Assembly (NCBI GenBank): GCA_002238565.1 | Contig: MPMP01000015.1 | Location: 1-64,000 of the forward strand | Direction: 5' to 3' | Length of the DNA: 64,000 nt | From: Albidovulum sp. bin36 | Lineage (GTDB): Bacteria > Pseudomonadota > Alphaproteobacteria > Rhodobacterales > Rhodobacteraceae | In this document: positions 35,848-44,029 of the stretch, one piece after another | Position numbering within the stretch: position 1 is the stretch's first letter | How the letters are laid out: each line of letters starts with the position of its first letter | Position numbers and translations under genes: made by a program | The notes under the pieces: generated by a model | Database searches by the model: none | Seen by the model: the letters and a program-made list of their open reading frames with translations, nothing else | What the model was told of the DNA's origin: nothing

Positions 35848-37107
35848 ATGACGGACCCTCTCCCGCCGCCGCCGAAACGGAATCCGCAGCGCAAGACTAG
35901 ATCGGCGCTAGCGCCGCCTTCCGCGCGAACAAGGCTCGGCATTCGGCTCGCCGCTCTGGCATCCGCCGGGCGGCTGGAACTGCAGCGCTGCGAATCCTGC
36001 CGGGAATTCGCCTATCCGCCGCGGGAGGCATGCCCGATTTGCCTCGACGACGATCTGGAATGGACTCGGATATCAGGCGGGGGAGAATTGATCGCGGCCA
36101 CCGTAGTCCATGCGTCCGCGGACCCCTACTTCAGGGATCGGGCGCCCTGGCGGATCGGCACGGTTCGCCTTGCGGAAGGCCCACGCATCCTCGCCCATCT
36201 GCATGGAGACTGCGAAACCGGCGACAGGGTCAGAGCGAGGCTGCACCTCGACAAGTCCGGTCAAGCCGTATTTTTCGCCTTGCCGGAAAGCGATACTGAA
36301 AACATGGGCGACGACCGTCAGCTGAGAGAAATGACCAACGATCCAAAGCACCGAAGAGTACTAATCACGGATGCCCGAACGCCCGTCGGAGCGGCGATCG
36401 CCGAAGCGCTCGCCGATGCCGGATGCCGCGCGATCTTCGCCGGCGTCTCCGAGCTCTGGCGCCGCGACGAGCAACTGGACAGGATATCGGCGCAGCCGAT
36501 AGTCGAACCCGTGCCGCTCGACCTTACCGACACGGAGTCGGTTCGCGAGTGCGCGGCAGAGTACGGCGGCAAGGTCGACATCCTGATCCATACGGCCGAC
36601 TACCTGAGGCCCGGAGGCCTGGTTGACAGGCGCGGAATCGCCATGGCGAAGGAAGAATTCGAAACCAACGTCTTCGGCTTCATGCGGCTCGCCCAGTCGT
36701 TCGGCCCGCCGATGCGCGCCCGCGGATCGGACGGCATCGACTCGGCTTCGGCCTGGGTCAATGCCATTTCCGTCCGGGCTCTTTCCAGCTGGCCCGCATT
36801 CGGCAGCCATTCCGCCTGCCACGCCGCCCTGCTGTCGATGGCCCAGTGCCTTCGAGGCGAATTCGCGGGCAGCGGCGTGCGAGTCGTCAACGTGTTCAGC
36901 GGACCGCTCGAAACGGACTGGCACGATTCCCTGCCGCCTCCGAAAGTGGCGCCGGCGAGGCTCGCTCGCGATTTGATCGCCGGGCTGCGGCGAGGCGTCG
37001 AGGACATCTATGTCGGCGATGTCGCCAGGGACATCGCGTCCCGCTGGCGAGACGATCCGAAGGTCCTGGAGCGCGAATTGACTACGGGAGAAGAAATCGA
37101 TGGATGA
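35848..37107 (+). CDS. Zinc-ribbon/OB-fold (DUF35) protein fused to a degenerate short-chain dehydrogenase
   Basis: The N-terminal part (residues about 28-150) is a DUF35 module: rubredoxin-like zinc ribbon with Cys48, Cys51, Cys62 and Cys65 (CESC...CPIC), then an OB fold. Such modules are partners of thiolase-like enzymes. The C-terminal part (about 168-400) is an SDR fold starting HRRVLITDARTPVGAAIAEA. The nucleotide loop is altered, and the active-site Y-x-x-x-K of AYSASKAAL-type motifs reads SHSACHAAL, so both Tyr and Lys are His. It is therefore probably not an oxidoreductase of the usual kind. Overlaps the following gene by 8 bases. I have not seen this fusion described. Confidence 0.8.
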   Translation: MTDPLPPPPKRNPQRKTRSALAPPSARTRLGIRLAALASAGRLELQRCESCREFAYPPREACPICLDDDLEWTRISGGGELIAATVVHASADPYFRDRAPWRIGTVRLAEGPRILAHLHGDCETGDRVRARLHLDKSGQAVFFALPESDTENMGDDRQLREMTNDPKHRRVLITDARTPVGAAIAEALADAGCRAIFAGVSELWRRDEQLDRISAQPIVEPVPLDLTDTESVRECAAEYGGKVDILIHTADYLRPGGLVDRRGIAMAKEEFETNVFGFMRLAQSFGPPMRARGSDGIDSASAWVNAISVRALSSWPAFGSHSACHAALLSMAQCLRGEFAGSGVRVVNVFSGPLETDWHDSLPPPKVAPARLARDLIAGLRRGVEDIYVGDVARDIASRWRDDPKVLERELTTGEEIDG

Positions 37108-37891
37108 CCTGCTATCCCGCCTGGCGGGCCGGCTGGCCGAAGGCTCGATCGAGATCGTCGACCTGACGCATGCGCTGGAACCGGATTTTCCGGTGATGGT
37201 GCTGCCGCCGGAATTCGGCCAGTGCGCGCGTTTCCGCATCGAGGAAGTGTCTTGCTACGACGAGCGCGGCCCGGCCTGGAAATGGAACAACTTTTCGTGC
37301 GGCGAGCACACGGGAACGCACTTCGACGCTCCGAACCACTGGATTAGCGGCAAGAACGCGCCGAACGGATCCGTCGATACCGTTCCGCTTGGAAGCATGA
37401 TCGCGCCGGCATGCGTCATAGACTGCAGCGCCGAGGCCGAGCGAGACGAGGATTATGTCATGGATGTATGCAAAATCCGCGAATTCGAGCGGGAGAACGG
37501 ACGAATCCGTCCGGGGTCGTGGGTGCTCATGCGCACCGACTGGTCGAAAAGAAGCGGCGCGGATTACATAAACCTTCGCGAGGACGGCGCGCATTCGCCG
37601 GGGCCGGCCGCCGAAGCCGTCCGATTCCTCGTCGCGGAACGCGACATCGTCGGTCTTGGAACGGAGACCGTAGGGACCGATGCCGGTCAGGCAGCCCATG
37701 CCGACCCGCCCTACCCCGCTCACTTCCATTTGCACGGCGCCGGCAAATGCGGCCTTCAGTGCCTGGCCAATCTCGACAGGCTCCCTGCCACCGGAAGCGT
37801 CGTTGTCGCCGCGCCGCTGAAAATTCGAAACGGAACGGGCAGCCCGCTGCGCGCGCTGGCGCTAAAAGCGAAGACCGGGGCCGACTCCTAG
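37100..37891 (+). CDS. Cyclase-family metal hydrolase (kynurenine-formamidase-like), second copy in window
   Basis: Predicted metal-dependent hydrolase of the cyclase fold. The canonical motif HTGTHFDAPNH is at residues 70-80, with IVDLTHALEPDFPV at the start and GSWVLMRTDWSKR later. Length 263. It begins within the end of the DUF35-SDR gene and closes the four-gene CoA operon, so it may hydrolyse a lactone, thioester-derived ring or amide formed by the pathway. Unlike the 23.8-kb copy it keeps the Pro of the motif. It converges with the polyamine-type importer genes; a short GACTC/GAGTC hairpin lies at the junction near 37885. Confidence 0.86.
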   Translation: MDDLLSRLAGRLAEGSIEIVDLTHALEPDFPVMVLPPEFGQCARFRIEEVSCYDERGPAWKWNNFSCGEHTGTHFDAPNHWISGKNAPNGSVDTVPLGSMIAPACVIDCSAEAERDEDYVMDVCKIREFERENGRIRPGSWVLMRTDWSKRSGADYINLREDGAHSPGPAAEAVRFLVAERDIVGLGTETVGTDAGQAAHADPPYPAHFHLHGAGKCGLQCLANLDRLPATGSVVVAAPLKIRNGTGSPLRALALKAKTGADS

Positions 37892-37903
37892 CCGAGTCGC
37901 CGC

Positions 37904-38974
37904 CTAAAGCAGGCGAACCGCCTCGGGCGGAATCCGGACGGCGACATTCTGGCCCGTTTCCAGCCTGCGCGTTGTCGCGCTTTCGGAATTCGTCTGGCGC
38001 GCGACAAGCGAGAATCCGGCTTCCAATTCAAGCGAAACCTGGACTATGCTTCCCAGATACTCCTTGCCGGCGACGGATGCCGCGATCGCCGAGCTGTCCG
38101 GCCCGGGAGTCGATTCCGCGAATTCTATGTTCTCCGGCCTGATCATGGCGGTCATCGTCGAACCTTTGCGCGCGCCGGGCGATCGAGCGAAGATGCTGGC
38201 TCCCTTGATCGAAATCCTCGTCAGGCCCTCCGATACATCTTCGACAAGGCAGTCGAAAATGTTTGAATGCCCCATGAATTCGGCGACAAATCTGCTGTTC
38301 GGACTTTCATAGATTTCGGAAGGGCTGCCCAGCTGCGCCGCCTTTCCCTCGGACATGACGACGATTCGGTCGGACATCGAAAGGGCTTCGTCCTGGTCGT
38401 GGGTTACGAAGAGCGTCGAAATTCCCAGAGACTTCTGCAGGTCGCGAAGCTCGACTCTCATGTGATCGCGAAGCTGCTTGTCGAGCGCGCCGAACGGCTC
38501 GTCCAGCAGCAGAACGGAAGGCTGGACGATCAAGGCGCGCGCAAGCGCGACACGCTGCTGCTGGCCTCCCGAAAGCTGGGACGGCATTCGGTCGGCAAGA
38601 TGGTCCATGCGCACCATGGAAAGAGCTTCCGAGACGCGCTGTTCTCGAAGCGATTTCTCGCAGTTCGCCATCCGCAGGCCAAAACCGACATTCCGCGCGA
38701 CATCCATGTGCGGAAACAGCGCGTAATTCTGAAATACGAAGCCGACCTTTCGCTTCTGCGGAGGCTTGTCGGTTACGTCGATGTCGCTTATCCGGATGCG
38801 TCCCGAAGTCGGGCGGACGAAACCGCCGACCATGCGGAGAGTCGTTGTCTTTCCGCATCCCGAAGGACCGAGGAGCGTTACGAATTCGCCGCCGCCGACC
38901 GTCAGGTCCAGTGAATCGACAGCGGTAAATCGACCGTATTTCTTGACTGCGGACTGAATTTCAACGTCGCTCAT
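37904..38974 (-). CDS. Polyamine/Fe-type ABC transporter ATPase (PotA-like)
   Basis: Motor subunit with Walker [10 protein letters not shown], signature [15 protein letters not shown] and Walker [13 protein letters not shown], followed by a TOBE-type C-terminal domain (residues about 240-356) typical of spermidine/putrescine importers. The H-loop [15 protein letters not shown] is intact. Length 356. Its ATG overlaps the stop of the preceding permease gene (ATGA). It is the last gene of the importer on this strand and ends TAG. Confidence 0.9.
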   Translation of the reverse strand: MSDVEIQSAVKKYGRFTAVDSLDLTVGGGEFVTLLGPSGCGKTTTLRMVGGFVRPTSGRIRISDIDVTDKPPQKRKVGFVFQNYALFPHMDVARNVGFGLRMANCEKSLREQRVSEALSMVRMDHLADRMPSQLSGGQQQRVALARALIVQPSVLLLDEPFGALDKQLRDHMRVELRDLQKSLGISTLFVTHDQDEALSMSDRIVVMSEGKAAQLGSPSEIYESPNSRFVAEFMGHSNIFDCLVEDVSEGLTRISIKGASIFARSPGARKGSTMTAMIRPENIEFAESTPGPDSSAIAASVAGKEYLGSIVQVSLELEAGFSLVARQTNSESATTRRLETGQNVAVRIPPEAVRLL

Positions 38975-39780
38975 TTGATGATTCCGCTCTCTCCGGCCAC
39001 CTGGCCCCTGAACATGAGAATCGCCGTTAGCCCGGCGGTTACCGCCAGCGTCAGCGACGAAACCGCCGCGATGGACGGCTTGACCTGGAACATGAGCGTG
39101 GAAAACATCTCCAGCGGCAAGGTTCGGCTATAGGTGGCGAGGAAGAATGTTATGATGAATTCGTCAAAGGAAATAATGAAGCTGAATATCGCGCCGGCTA
39201 TCAGTCCCGGCCGAATGATCGGCAGCGTTACGTGCCAAACCGCGCCGAACCTGGACGCCCCCAGGCTCTGGGCCGCCTCCTCCATCGAAATGTCGAAGGA
39301 TTGGAGGCTGGCCCCGACGGTTATGATGACGAACGGAATCGTGATTGTCAGATGCGCCGGCACGAAGGCGAGCATGGAATCGGATATGTTCAGTTCAAGA
39401 GCTATTCGGAAAATCCCAAGGCCCAGCACGATGTGAGGCAGGACCATCGGCGAAATCATAAGCGCGTAAAGCGCCTGCCTGCCCTTCAGCGGCCCTCTAT
39501 TGAGCCCGAATGCCGCCATCGTTCCGATCGCAAGCGAACAGGGCGTGACGATGCAGGCGAGCAGCAAGCTCAAAGCTGCGGAATCCTGCCAGTCGGCCGA
39601 GGTAAGCACGTTGGCGTACCACCGCAGCCCGTAGCTGGGAGGCGGAAAGCTGAGATAGCTTTCAGCCGTGAACGACTGAATGACCAGTATCGCGAGCGGC
39701 GCGATAAGAAATGTTATGACCAGTGCGGTTATGGCCAGCAATAGCCGATAGCCGAGGCGCGATGAGTATTCGTTTTCCAT
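38971..39780 (-). CDS. Polyamine-type ABC transporter permease (PotC-like)
   Basis: Second pore subunit, 269 residues with about six membrane segments. The ATPase-contact loop is DISMEEAAQSLGASRFGAVW followed by HVTLPIIRPGLIAGA. The central SFDEFIITFFLATYSRTLPL motif is characteristic of PotC. It starts 1 base after the stop of the PotB-like gene. Confidence 0.9.
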   Translation of the reverse strand: MENEYSSRLGYRLLLAITALVITFLIAPLAILVIQSFTAESYLSFPPPSYGLRWYANVLTSADWQDSAALSLLLACIVTPCSLAIGTMAAFGLNRGPLKGRQALYALMISPMVLPHIVLGLGIFRIALELNISDSMLAFVPAHLTITIPFVIITVGASLQSFDISMEEAAQSLGASRFGAVWHVTLPIIRPGLIAGAIFSFIISFDEFIITFFLATYSRTLPLEMFSTLMFQVKPSIAAVSSLTLAVTAGLTAILMFRGQVAGESGIIK

Positions 39781-39781
39781 C

Positions 39782-40633
39782 TCAGCCCTGGCGGCCGAAT
39801 CTGCGAACGGCCGTCGATGCCAGGACCATCGCGCCGATTGCGGCGAGCAGCATCAGCGACATCGCCGATGCCGCCGGCCAGTTGTACTGGTTGCGCACAA
39901 CGTCGGTAATTAGCATCGGAAGCGTAAGGACGAAATTTCCGCCCATGATCACCGGCGTCAGATAGACGCCCATCGACAGGATGAACACGAGGGTGCATCC
40001 GGCGGCGAGCCCTGGCAGGCTTTGCGGCAAGGTCACGAACCAGAAGACGCGCAGCGGGCTCGCTCCCAGGCTGGCGGCCGCCTCCTCCGTGGACGGGTTG
40101 ATCGCCTGCAATGCGCCGTATATCGGAAGCACCATGAAGGACAGGTAAACGTGCACGACGGCCAGCACGACGCCGAAGGTGTTGTACATCAGCGGAAGAG
40201 GCGCGGCGATCAGGCCCCACTCCCGCAGCGTATCGTTGATTATTCCGGACCGTCCCAGAATTAGCACCCAAGCGACGTTTCGAACGATAATGCTCGTTAA
40301 CAGGGGCGATACGATGAAGAACAGCAGCCACAGCCGCCCTCTCGGGCTTGCGCGGCGCATAACCATCGCGACGGGAAAGCCGAGGAGAACGCAGGCGACC
40401 GTTATGTAAATCGACAGCTTTACCGTGCGCCAGAATATTAAAATCGTAATGCCGTCGCCGAAAACTTTCCTGTAGTTGTCCAGATAGAAGCCGAAGCTGG
40501 TAACGCTGTTTTCAAATTTGGCGAAGCTCATTACGACAAGCAGGCAAACCGGCAAGAGAAACGTCAGCGAATACAGCAGCAGAGTCGGCGACAGAAGCCA
40601 CCAGGCCCGGAAGTTCTCGTTCGCCTCAGTCAA
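39782..40633 (-). CDS. Polyamine-type ABC transporter permease (PotB-like)
   Basis: First pore subunit, 283 residues, about six membrane segments. Contact loop NPSTEEAAASLGASPLRVFW; GVYLTPVIMGG is a PotB hallmark. It is separated from the binding-protein gene by a clear terminator hairpin of about 40 bases. Confidence 0.9.
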   Translation of the reverse strand: MTEANENFRAWWLLSPTLLLYSLTFLLPVCLLVVMSFAKFENSVTSFGFYLDNYRKVFGDGITILIFWRTVKLSIYITVACVLLGFPVAMVMRRASPRGRLWLLFFIVSPLLTSIIVRNVAWVLILGRSGIINDTLREWGLIAAPLPLMYNTFGVVLAVVHVYLSFMVLPIYGALQAINPSTEEAAASLGASPLRVFWFVTLPQSLPGLAAGCTLVFILSMGVYLTPVIMGGNFVLTLPMLITDVVRNQYNWPAASAMSLMLLAAIGAMVLASTAVRRFGRQG

Positions 40634-40714
40634 AAAACCGCTCGCCTGAAGTCGTCAAGATTGGCCGTTCCCGCGAAATCCAGGAAAAATCGAGTTCAAA
40701 TAATCTCGTCACCA

Positions 40715-40756
40715 GAGAAAACTAGTCCCCGCCTCGGCGAAGCCCGAAGCGGGGAC
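40715..40756 (-). terminator. Terminator-like hairpin between the PotD-like and PotB-like genes
   Basis: On the minus strand GTCCCCGC and GCGGGGAC (40749-40756 and 40725-40732) form an 8-bp stem around a 16-base loop, followed by TAGTTTTCTC. Probably partial termination favouring binding-protein expression. Confidence 0.65.
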
Positions 40757-40764
40757 AGAGCGCC

Positions 40765-41832
40765 TTAGGACGCCTTCCACTTGTTCCACATGTCGGTCCA
40801 AGCGGCATTGTTGTCCAGAATGCGGGTGAAATCTTCCGCGACGGCCTTCTTGACCACCTCGGGATCGGCGACGATAACCGCTTTCGCCTGTTCGGGCGTA
40901 TGCTCGACCATCTTGTTCGGCGTTCCGTAGCCGAATTCGACCATGCGCTTCTGGGGATCGTGCCCGCAAACGAAGTTCAGCCATTCCATCGCCACTTCCG
41001 GATTGCGCGCATTGCGCGGAATGCCGTACACGCTGCACCGCACGAAGAATCCTTCGTCCGGGACCACGAATTCAAGCGGCAGCCCCTCCGACTTGAGCTT
41101 TGTAACTCGGCCGTTCCAAAACGGCGTCATCACGATTTCGTCGTTGCGGAACAGCTGCTCGGCATCCGCGCCGCTCGACCAGAGCGCAACGAGGTTGGGA
41201 CGAATGTCGGTGAGGTGCGAGAACGTTGCGTCGTCGACCGGATACAGCTGGCCCTTGAAAGCCAGGTTGACCATCTGCAGCGTCTGGTCCTTTAGCGCCT
41301 CGTTTAGCGCGACCCTTCCGGCGTAGGCGGGATCCCAAAGCGCTTTCCAGCTGGTCGGCGCGGGCGAAACGGCTTCCGTGTTGTAGGCGAGGCCGTAGGA
41401 CCAGAGGACGAGGCACGGTCCGTAGTCGGTGATGAACTCATCGTAGACGTTGTCATATTCCGGAATCGCGGATCGCGGAATTTCCATCGCGAGATTGTTG
41501 CGCTTCGCGAATATCAGCTGATCCGGGTGCAGAGGGAACAAATCCGTTTCCGGCTGGCCGGCGCCGATCTGGGCCTGGACCTTCTCCAAGGGGACTCGGC
41601 TTCCCTTCAGGCGGATGAATTCAAGCTTCAAGTCGAACTTTTCCTGGAAGGGATTGTACCAGTGCTCGGTATAGAAGTCGCCGAGCGTGCCGTCGAAATT
41701 ATAAAGGCGCAGCACTTTCGGGTCGGAGGCGGCGTGGGCTTTAACGAAGAAGTAGGGCGTCGCCATCGCTCCCGCCGCGGCTGTCGCGGTCTTCAAGGCA
41801 TTGCGTCTGGAAATGCCGGGCTGGTCTTTCAT
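40765..41832 (-). CDS. Polyamine-type ABC transporter, periplasmic binding protein (PotD/family 1), Tat signal
   Basis: Periplasmic receptor for the importer downstream. The N terminus has a twin-arginine signal (SRRNALK, then a hydrophobic Ala-rich stretch and VKAHA), suggesting export in folded form. The mature protein shows LRLYNFDGTLGDFYTEHW, RVPLEKVQAQIGAGQPETDL, GLAYNTEAVSPAPTSWKALW and VPDEGFFVRCSVYGIPRNA, a PotD-like layout. ATG 41832, preceded by GGAGGT, gives 355 residues and is preferred to the upstream open frame. The ligand could be a polyamine, an amino-acid derivative or another cation; the sequence does not decide. Confidence 0.87.
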   Translation of the reverse strand: MKDQPGISRRNALKTATAAAGAMATPYFFVKAHAASDPKVLRLYNFDGTLGDFYTEHWYNPFQEKFDLKLEFIRLKGSRVPLEKVQAQIGAGQPETDLFPLHPDQLIFAKRNNLAMEIPRSAIPEYDNVYDEFITDYGPCLVLWSYGLAYNTEAVSPAPTSWKALWDPAYAGRVALNEALKDQTLQMVNLAFKGQLYPVDDATFSHLTDIRPNLVALWSSGADAEQLFRNDEIVMTPFWNGRVTKLKSEGLPLEFVVPDEGFFVRCSVYGIPRNARNPEVAMEWLNFVCGHDPQKRMVEFGYGTPNKMVEHTPEQAKAVIVADPEVVKKAVAEDFTRILDNNAAWTDMWNKWKAS

Positions 41833-41875
41833 GATACCTCCGTAGATTGTCAGGTTGAGGTTTGCTAAGAACGGC

Positions 41876-41903
41876 ATATTAGCTATATTGAATGCTTGCG
41901 CAA
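41876..41903 (-). promoter_or_regulatory. Predicted promoter of the polyamine-type importer
   Basis: TTGCGC (41898-41903) and TAATAT (41876-41881) on the minus strand with a 16-base spacer, about 45 bases upstream of the binding-protein start, in the divergent gap with the isochorismatase gene. Predicted by eye. Confidence 0.4.
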
Positions 41904-41989
41904 CCGCGATGTGCGCTTCGCGCCGAAAATGAACCGGCGGCCCTTGGCCGAGGCAATAGAGAGTCAGCCGGGTTGAATTCCGGGAAGGG

Positions 41990-42676
41990 ATGCCTGCAGC
42001 TATGCACAAGGTGAACATTCCAAAAGAAATCAGGGACGCTTGCATGAAGCGCCGCGGGCGCCTGCACGTTTACGACAGTCTCGATGCCCGGTCGACGGCG
42101 CTGGTCGTGATCGACATGCAGAATTCCTGGCTCAAGCCGGGAATGTCGTCGCTCGAAATTCCGAAGGCTCGCTCGATCGTCGGCAATATCAACGCTCTGG
42201 CCCGAGCGATTCGAAGCGAGAACGGCGTCGTCGCGTGGACGCAGTCAACTTTTCCCGAGGACTGGACGAGCAGGGCCTACGAGGGATTTGGTTCCTCCGA
42301 ATGGATCAAAGGCGCGATTTCCGATACGGCGATAGGGTCTCCGGGGTTTCAGATTTACGACAAGCTCGATTGGCGGGAAGGCGACATCACGGTTACCAAG
42401 ACAAGGCCCAGCGCGTTTATTCAGGGAAGCAGCAAACTGGAATCCGAGCTTAGAGCTCGCGGCTGCGACACGATCGTCATAACCGGGACCTTGACGAATG
42501 CATGCTGCGAATCGAGCGCCAGAGACGCCGCTGCGCTGGGATTCCGAGTCGTGTTCGCAAGCGACGGAACCGCGACGCGCACAGACATCGAGCACAACGC
42601 CGCGCTGATAAACCTGATGCAGCTCGTTGCCGACGTGCGAACGACCGAAGAAATCATTGAATGCCTTGAAGGCTGA
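41990..42676 (+). CDS. Isochorismatase-family cysteine hydrolase (N-carbamoylsarcosine-amidase-like)
   Basis: Cys-dependent amidohydrolase. The triad is readable: Asp in ALVVIDMQNSWL (about residue 42), Lys in ITVTKTRPSAF (about 135) and Cys in TGTLTNACCESSARDA (about 169), preceded by the cis-peptide TGT. The layout is closest to N-carbamoylsarcosine amidase, ureidoacrylate and peroxyureidoacrylate amidases. Length 228; ATG 42002 is an alternative start. It diverges from the polyamine-type importer, so the imported compound may yield a carbamoyl or ureido intermediate. With the amidinotransferase and hydantoin-racemase-type genes it fits guanidino/ureido metabolism, but that link is inference. 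Confidence 0.85.
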   Translation: MPAAMHKVNIPKEIRDACMKRRGRLHVYDSLDARSTALVVIDMQNSWLKPGMSSLEIPKARSIVGNINALARAIRSENGVVAWTQSTFPEDWTSRAYEGFGSSEWIKGAISDTAIGSPGFQIYDKLDWREGDITVTKTRPSAFIQGSSKLESELRARGCDTIVITGTLTNACCESSARDAAALGFRVVFASDGTATRTDIEHNAALINLMQLVADVRTTEEIIECLEG

Positions 42677-42949
42677 TCGGCAGCGGGTCGCAGCGGCAGG
42701 AATTCCTTCCGACTCGCCGGGGCCGCGAGGCCGCCGAGCGGGCAATTCAAGCTTAAAGAGCCGGTTTCGGGCTGCTATCGATCAATCATCCGCGCCAAGA
42801 ATTAAAACGATCTCGCGAAAGTCTCGAAAGCTGGTTTCGACGCAACTCTGATCGGGAACGCGCTCGCTCCTTTATTGCGTGCTTAGCCTAGCGACTAGAT
42901 TGATCGGCGCGGCGGACGCCGATAATCTCCCGCACGACCTGCGATTCGC

Positions 42950-43420
42950 TCGTTGAAGATGCGGAAGCTCCAGTCATTGCAGTCGACTGCGTCGGCGCTA
43001 CGGGGCGGAGGATCGCGCTTCGATTCAGGATATCGTTTCCGCTTCTACGCGATGGCCTGCGACCGCGGAGAAGGTCTGCCCGGGCGCAAGCTTGCCTACG
43101 AAACCGGTGCGATTGTCAGTTCTCGCTACATCGTTGACATCCCTAAATAGCGGCGCCGGCGCGGCCCATTCGCAGATACTGTTAACGGATCAAGGGACCT
43201 CGCAATGATCGTTCGCGGGGGCGAATTCCGCTCAATCGCAATTCCGCCTTTAGGAAGCGGCCTCGGCGGCCCTGAATGGAGCGGCGCGAATCCGCGCATC
43301 GAAAGCGCATTGCGCGGATTCAATGGCCTGCAAGTAATTCTCTTCGAGCCAGGCGGTTCGCCTGTCGCGGCCAGTTCGATTGCAAACGTCATTGCGACAA
43401 GGATTTTGCCGGGCAATTGA
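42950..43420 (+). pseudogene. Decayed macro-domain (ADP-ribose-binding) protein
   Basis: A stepwise match to macro-domain proteins of the DarG/Appr-1''-phosphatase type, spread over two frames. VEDAEAPVIAVDCVGATGRR then IALRFRISFP (from about 42951) is the ADP-ribose-binding VNTVNCVGVMGRGIALQF block. A shift leads to YAMACDRGEGLPGRKLAYET then GAIVSSRYIVDIPK, which hits TAG at 43148-43150. The same frame goes on with FRSIAIPPLGSGLGGPEWSG and IESALRGFNGLQVILFEPGG. One frameshift and one stop make it non-functional. No DarT toxin gene is visible nearby. Confidence 0.75.
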
Positions 43421-44029
43421 ACCGGATCAAGGCGCTTGTCGCGAAGCTGGCCCAGAGCATCGTCGACGACATGGGCTTCGAATTTGGCGAGGCGGGGCTT
43501 CGGAAAGGCTTGCATTGGAGCTGCTCGGAACATTCCGGAACAGCTGCTGGGTGTGCCGACCGCGCCGACAGTGGCACGGAGCCGTAGCGCGGCTCCGCCG
43601 CGCCGTCAGCGGACAACGAGAGAGCCTTGGGGATACGGGCGGCCGGCGAAACGGCCCGGTCGCCATATCTATGCCGAGCAATAGATGTGTCGCAGCGCAC
43701 TCGATTGAAGGACGGCGGCTCGCGCGCCGGGAATCGAGACGGCGATTCCGGATCAAACCTGTTGCGGGAGACGAAGCGCGAGTGGGCAACTACTGCCAAG
43801 TTCTGCAAGCTCCGCTCGCCCTTGACAGAGCGGCGCAGTTCGAAAATCCACCGAATTAAGAGCGGATCAATGAAGAATTCGAGGACGCCGGGACGGTTTA
43901 AGCAGCTCCGGTAACGAATTCGTTTTTTGGAGATTCACGGATTATGCTGTAGGAATGCCTTCCCGAGACCGCCAGTGCGGCAATCGCACGGCCATGGCTC
44001 GGCACGATCCGGCAAAGGAGGGCTGCCCG
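43421..44029. other. Intergenic region without a recognised gene
   Basis: Follows the macro-domain relic and precedes the oppA-like gene. Open frames have no motif. It may contain further decayed sequence from the same relic. The AAAGGAGGG at 44014-44022 is the ribosome site of the next gene. Confidence 0.4.
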
